Assembly (NCBI GenBank): GCA_028565635.1
Contig: JAOXYB010007790.1
Location: 1 to 20,094 of the forward strand
Direction of reading: 5' to 3'
Length of the DNA stretch: 20,094 nt
Origin: Phoronis ovalis
Taxonomy: Eukaryota; Phoronida; Phoronidae
Made by a program: the position numbers and the translations under genes. Shown here piece by piece: positions 12,601-18,600 of the stretch (positions are counted from its first letter, which is position 1; each line of letters opens with the position of its first letter). The notes below the pieces were generated by a model. That model was not told the DNA's origin, searched no databases, and worked only from the letters and a program-made list of their open reading frames with translations.

Positions 12601-15600
12601 TCTGAAGATGTTTCTAGCCATGTGCAGTTCAAAGATACACCACTCACTGCGTAGAAAATTCCTACGTTGTAAAAAATATATATTTTAATAAATAAGCAAA
12701 GACATAGCCTACTACGCCCTTATGAAATTGAAGTGAAAATCTGAGTTGGTCTTTATTAATTTTCAGTCAAAGTATCTTCTCGCTTAGCGAAATAACATTA
12801 TAAACTGACATAAAACATGTAAATACACCAGTCTTAATAAATCCATCCGTTAGTGCTTCGTGCCTTCTCATGATCAACTAACGTCTGGGTTTAACCATAG
12901 TCAATTGTTGTTATATTCCTTCAATTTAACGAAAGCGAAATAAGTACGTCATTAAACATTTGACAAGACTTTGCCAATCGAGATAAGCTTTTCTCTCTGC
13001 GTGATCCACAGTCGCCACGTCTATTCTATCATGATGAGTCATTCTGAATAGGTATTGCCGGAGAGCTCGCTTTTTGCCTAGCGGACTATAAATAAGCTCT
13101 GGCAGGATAGCATGTGTGATCGACCTATTTTACTAACTACCCGCTTAGTCCACTGTTATGCGTGTTATTTTAAGCTGTAATTTGATTGGTTTCAAGACTT
13201 GCACAGATACGTAACTAAATAAAGTCATTATCGTTCTTCCGCTTTTCGAGATAATAAAAAATGATTATGGTTTAAGCCCGAGTTGATGAGAAGGTACGGA
13301 ACACTAGCTACGGATTTATTCAGACTGTAAATATACATACCTTGATATAATCAGTACTGTGTGACGACTGTTTTGTATGGCATCTAATATATTCTCTTCA
13401 ATGGGATTCCCAGGCAAAAAATTTCGACAGTGTAAACAAAGCTTAAATTCGTCATTTTTCTCCAGCATGTTTCTCATTTCGTCGTGCACCCAAAATCTAT
13501 CTTCCGTATGGTACGATACAAAAGCGTCGAAATTGAACTCTCTTTCATTTACATTCTGCCTCCTTGCATGTCTTGCAGCGTTTATCACCCAATATTTCAA
13601 TGTCCACATATGTCTATATATCAAGCCTATGCCAATAACAACAATGGCAATGAAAAAGCTGCCTAATATTGATACCAGTTTCAACCACCAAGGGGAACAG
13701 CGTCGATCGATACAGATCGTCTAAAGATACGCGCTCGATAATCTTGTGTTTATATGCTTTGTCTGTGCATAAATATGTGTTAGTGTTTATAAAATGCACG
13801 TTAGGATTTCTTTCACCCTGGTACCATTCTATGAACGGCATAGCTTCGCAAATATAACAGTTAAACTTATTATTTGCTAAATCTATGGTTAACACACTAT
13901 TGTTCCAATTTTCAAGCTTCAGTATTGCATCTCGACTAAGAAAACGTATGTGGTTAAAACTTACGTCTAAAAATGTCAAAGTCTTCAAGTTGTTGAAATT
14001 GGAATTAATGTCTGTGAAAAAATTATGGGATATATTTAGAATTTTTATCGTTGGATGATTAAAACGAGGAACAGAACATAATCGGTTATTAGTTAATGAA
14101 ACATGTTGGAGTCGAGGCATTGCAACAAACATGCCAGAAAATAAATCACTTCTTAAGAAACCATTGTCAGATAAATCCAGTGCTTCTAAGTTATATAAAT
14201 TCGTAAAGTGTTCGCTTGTTTGGTTTTCTCTCAGCATGACATTTAAATTATTTCCAGCTAAGTTTAAAGATCGTAATTTAGGACAACATTTGTATCGATC
14301 TGACGGAATATGTTCAAAATCATTGTAACTAGCGTCCGCGTGTTCTAACTCGTTAAAACACCTGTATGGATTTCCTCCTATCGGCCATGTATGAAAGTGA
14401 TTCCAAGCTATGTCTAAATATTTAACATTATTTTTTGCACATTTTAAATAAAACACATAATCTGATGGTCGGAAAGTACCCCTGAAAAAAATGTGTGTTA
14501 CATTTTGTGGAATTGAAAAAGTATTTACCGCCCCCTTTGTTTCCCAATCAATAGGAATATCTTGAAAACGATCTTTTTCCGGTAGCCCCTCGATGAAACT
14601 TCTATTTGAATGTATCGCAAACTGGGTTTGTGCTTTTTCTGTGATATCATCGTCTCGCAGCGTGAGTCCATCAGACGAAACAGTAGGAGAATACTTATTA
14701 ATAATCTTATCATAAAAATTTAAGTCTAGATCTTGTATAAAAAAGCTACCGTCTACAACAACAAGGTTTCTCATTTTCATTACATTTGTGTATAATGTCC
14801 ACAGATTTTTCAAAGTTTTAGGTGAAAAAATATCATTTCGGCAAAAACGCAATATTTTCATTCCCGGAAAATAGTCAGCAGCATGCTTAGCATCAATTCC
14901 TATAATATGATCCCATGATAAATCAAGTTCTTCTAGTGTGAGATTAAAATGAGCCAAATTTTTCAACATTTTGTCTGATAAAACGACAGGATACACCCAG
15001 GCATTGACGTGTGCCAAGAGAATAACTTTTAATGGGGAATTCAAATTCTTTAATACCTGAAGTGTTCGATTTAATCCTAGTTTTGAATTTTCTGAAAGGT
15101 TTATAAACTCCAACCAATGAAAATGTCGTAAAGCGTGGTCCTGAATGAATGCAATAGAACAGCTAAACAAGCTTAATCTTTGCAAGCGTATGGTTTCCAT
15201 TGCGTCAAATGTATCTTCGGTTAATGTTATGTTATTGCCACCAAAGTAACTGTTACTAGTACTGCTTGACGACGACATGTTTAAAGATGTTAAATGTAGC
15301 AAGACTCTGAAGTTCTCGTCAAATTTGGTAAATGCTAAATCGTTTCTTTCTTTTACGAAGTCCAAGGACAGTTCTTCTAACTGAGCCATATACGGAAAAA
15401 TTTGACTTGGATACTTTGTACTGCTGTTTTTCGGATATTGTTCGTGCAAAGATATTTTTGTCATCTTTTTGCAGCTTAAAAATGCTTCTGGCAGAATCTC
15501 GTCATAGTTCAGGCAATTATTATGAAGTTGCAACATTGTTAAATTTACAACTCCAGAAAAAGAATTGCGCTCCACGCTTATTATAGAATTATTTGATAAA

Positions 15601-18600
15601 TCAATGCGACTCAGATTTTGCAGATTTTTAAAAGCGTTTGATTGTACTGTTCGAATAAAATTTCCATCGAGTTTTATTTTGGTCACTGATGAATGAAACT
15701 CGTCGGAATGGAAGTTAAGTTAGCATGTGAACAATCCAATGTTCGATTAAAATCTGTAAGTCGACACGGACAAGAAGCAGCCACATCATCATCTTCTTGA
15801 ATCAAGAAAAATGTTTCGGCATATCCAGCCTTTATTTCGCTTATGTATATTACCAAAACGTGTAGGAATAGCAGAAGACGAAATATACTAGAACGATTCA
15901 TGCTAATGTATCTCATGATACGCTGCAGGAGAAATACTGCACGAAACGTCCTTAATGAAAGTAAATGATGACTTCAAAAATAACTTAATAAATTGAAAAT
16001 ACAGCAGTAATATTCAGCAATATTTTCCAACAGTATGCGTAGCTGTACTCAGTGCATACGACTTGCTGATAACCCACAGAATGCCTTAATTATTGCATGC
16101 TCCTCATCAGCATTCGGAAGGAAATCCTATTAAATTACATTATGTAGAATACATCATATCTAAATTTATCTTAGATTCTAGTGTATCTGACGACATGTTG
16201 ATAACCCACAAAATGTCTTAATAATCATTGTATGTTTCATTTCCTCTTATCTATAACAACATTCGGAAGGAAAGTCTCTTAATTTACATCCTGTAGAATA
16301 AATCATATCCAAATCTATCTTCAGATTTAATTAGTTTATTGGCTGATTTCGGAAAAGCACATTTTCTTTGATTATAGGTTGATGTTTTTTTTGTTGTTTT
16401 TTTTTTTCTCAATTTTAAACCTTGATAACTCGGAAACGTTTGATCTTCAGGTGCCAAACTTGAGTATTAACTTAGCGGGGAGGGGACATTCAAAAATGGG
16501 ATAAGGGGTCAACTGAAGAATCAAAACTTGTTTTTTTATCTGACTTTAGAAAAGATTTAACCGCTGAAATTTAACAAAATAAATAAATATTCAGTAACAA
16601 ATACTTGTTTAGGTATTGATATGCTCACAAAAAGGAGGGTATTTCTTAGATTAAAGAACATCAGATTTATTTTGGTTTTGGTTCAACATGCGAAGGATGC
16701 GTTTTATGAATGAAGCGCGTGAGCGCACGCAGAACTACGTCATTGTTCATTCACAGAATCCGACATGCTGGGATCCCCGCTGGGATCGTTTGGGTCTGAG
16801 ACTGGTGTCTCAAACAAGTGTATGCAAATAGTCTATTGTATCCTTGTGCCATATATACGCGTGAAATTCATCTTTTAACCAGTGATCCACTGTCGGCAAG
16901 TGGATTGAGAGTTAGCCTCTGAATGGGAGTGTTCCGAGTTTGATTCTCACAAAAATCTAATCATTTTAAAAACATTTCTGGCTATAGGCTAGCTAGGGCA
17001 TTTATGACAGGAATGCACTAATGATTAATGTACTGTAAATTGATTCACTGTAAAAGTTAAAGTAAAACCTTATAACCATAGCAGCACTAAAAATACTGCC
17101 ATCTAAAGCAATGACATTTGCATGGAGTTATCTCCCATTTAATAACGGCAAAGGCGTACTTACGGTAGCACACAACAGTAGGAAGTCCCATCCAACGCAA
17201 TGTCAAATTAACGATTTCAAATATATTTGTTAAATAAACCGACACGCTGAGCGCCAATTTCTCTCTCGGTCCACTTGCGTCACACATATATCTTAGGAAA
17301 ACCGATCCATTTACCCCCCAACAGCCGTACAGATTTCGAGATATTTGCCAAAAATTGAACCCCCTTGGAAATTTCTCCGATCGGAACCTGGAGCTACTCG
17401 AACTTGACCTCTCCTACGCGAACTGATACGAGGTCATGTGATGCGCCCAGAGATGTTCGTTAATTTCACAAGCAACAGCTATCATTCTTGTTCAAAACAC
17501 CCTTTATATTTTAACTATAATCCAATGGATTTCTGTCCAGCGAGACAAACCTCTACACCCCCTAATTTTTTTTTCAGGAGCTATCCGAGAGCAGTACAGC
17601 TCAAGCTTACTGAGTAGTGCTACGTTAAGGTGGCGTTTATGAAGTGCAGAGGGCGCTAATGTTGCATGCATTTTTACCTGCCTGTCAAGCCCATTTCTAT
17701 TCATAATAATTCTCGATACCCGGGTTAGTAGAAATTAAGGTTCTGATTTAATATGGTTAGGGGAAATTAAAAAGGGACGGTTCTATTTATTTTTAAAAAA
17801 TTATGTCTTATAGGTAAATTCAAGCGTAATTTAAGCAAAACTCTGCCAAAATGGTGACCCTTAACGCCCGGGGGGGCAGTCAATATGAAAGTGGGTACGC
17901 ATGTTCCAACACAATTTCGCGTGAACGGGTATGTTTTTCGAACCGCGGGAGCGTAACGCGCGTTACGCGCTTAGGTATATTTTTTGACTAAAATCACAAA
18001 AAGGGTGTCTTTTTTGGAGGTGTGACACTTCGTTAGGAGTGTTTCTTGGAAGTTTCACTTCGTTAGAATAATCGTTAAAATTTTACTTCCTTAGGGGTGT
18101 AATTTTTCAAAAAACTCACTTCCTTTTTTTTTTGCAGAATTTCACTTCGTTAGGTGCTTTTTTGAAAAGCCATGTTGGAACATGGGTACCCACTTTCATA
18201 TTGACTGCCCCCCGGCATAAAACTACCTATACGCCCCCTGAAAGCACGAATTTATAGTTAAAACAGCGTAAATATTATGAAAAATGAATTTTATTTTGCT
18301 CTGAATAGCTTGTTTTGACAGCTAAAAAAATCTCCAATAAACTTTCGCCACTGTTTTCAGATATTCTGAACTGAAACGCTAGCAACTGAAAAATCTGTAA
18401 ATTATTTATATTCCGGCATCTTGCTAATGCCACATTTTATTCATAGTTTGTCTTTTTCTCACTTCTTTTTAATCTGTGTACAATGCAAGGTAGATTATAT
18501 ACTTATGGGTTACTTTAACTGCTACTTTATACAGACATGTTTTTGCGGTTAATACAATGTTATTTGTAGCACTTTTTATTAAAGTGTTACCACTGCGGGG

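Noticed and set aside
13087-13094. Plus-strand TATAAATA as a promoter
   Set aside because: It lies within the TLR intron with no plus-strand gene downstream; a single TATA match in AT-rich DNA is weak.
13377-13724. Plus-strand open frame over the TLR membrane/TIR region
   Set aside because: Shadow of the TIR coding sequence on the other strand; no domain in its translation.
15683-15700. Programmed ribosomal frameshift or tiny intron in the TLR
   Set aside because: No clear slippery heptamer, and the leucine-rich repeat reads through with no residues missing, leaving no space for an intron. A plain indel or sequence error is simpler.
17087-17704. Minus-strand open frames of 66 codons
   Set aside because: No recognisable domain and no link by phase to macro-PARP or TLR exons.
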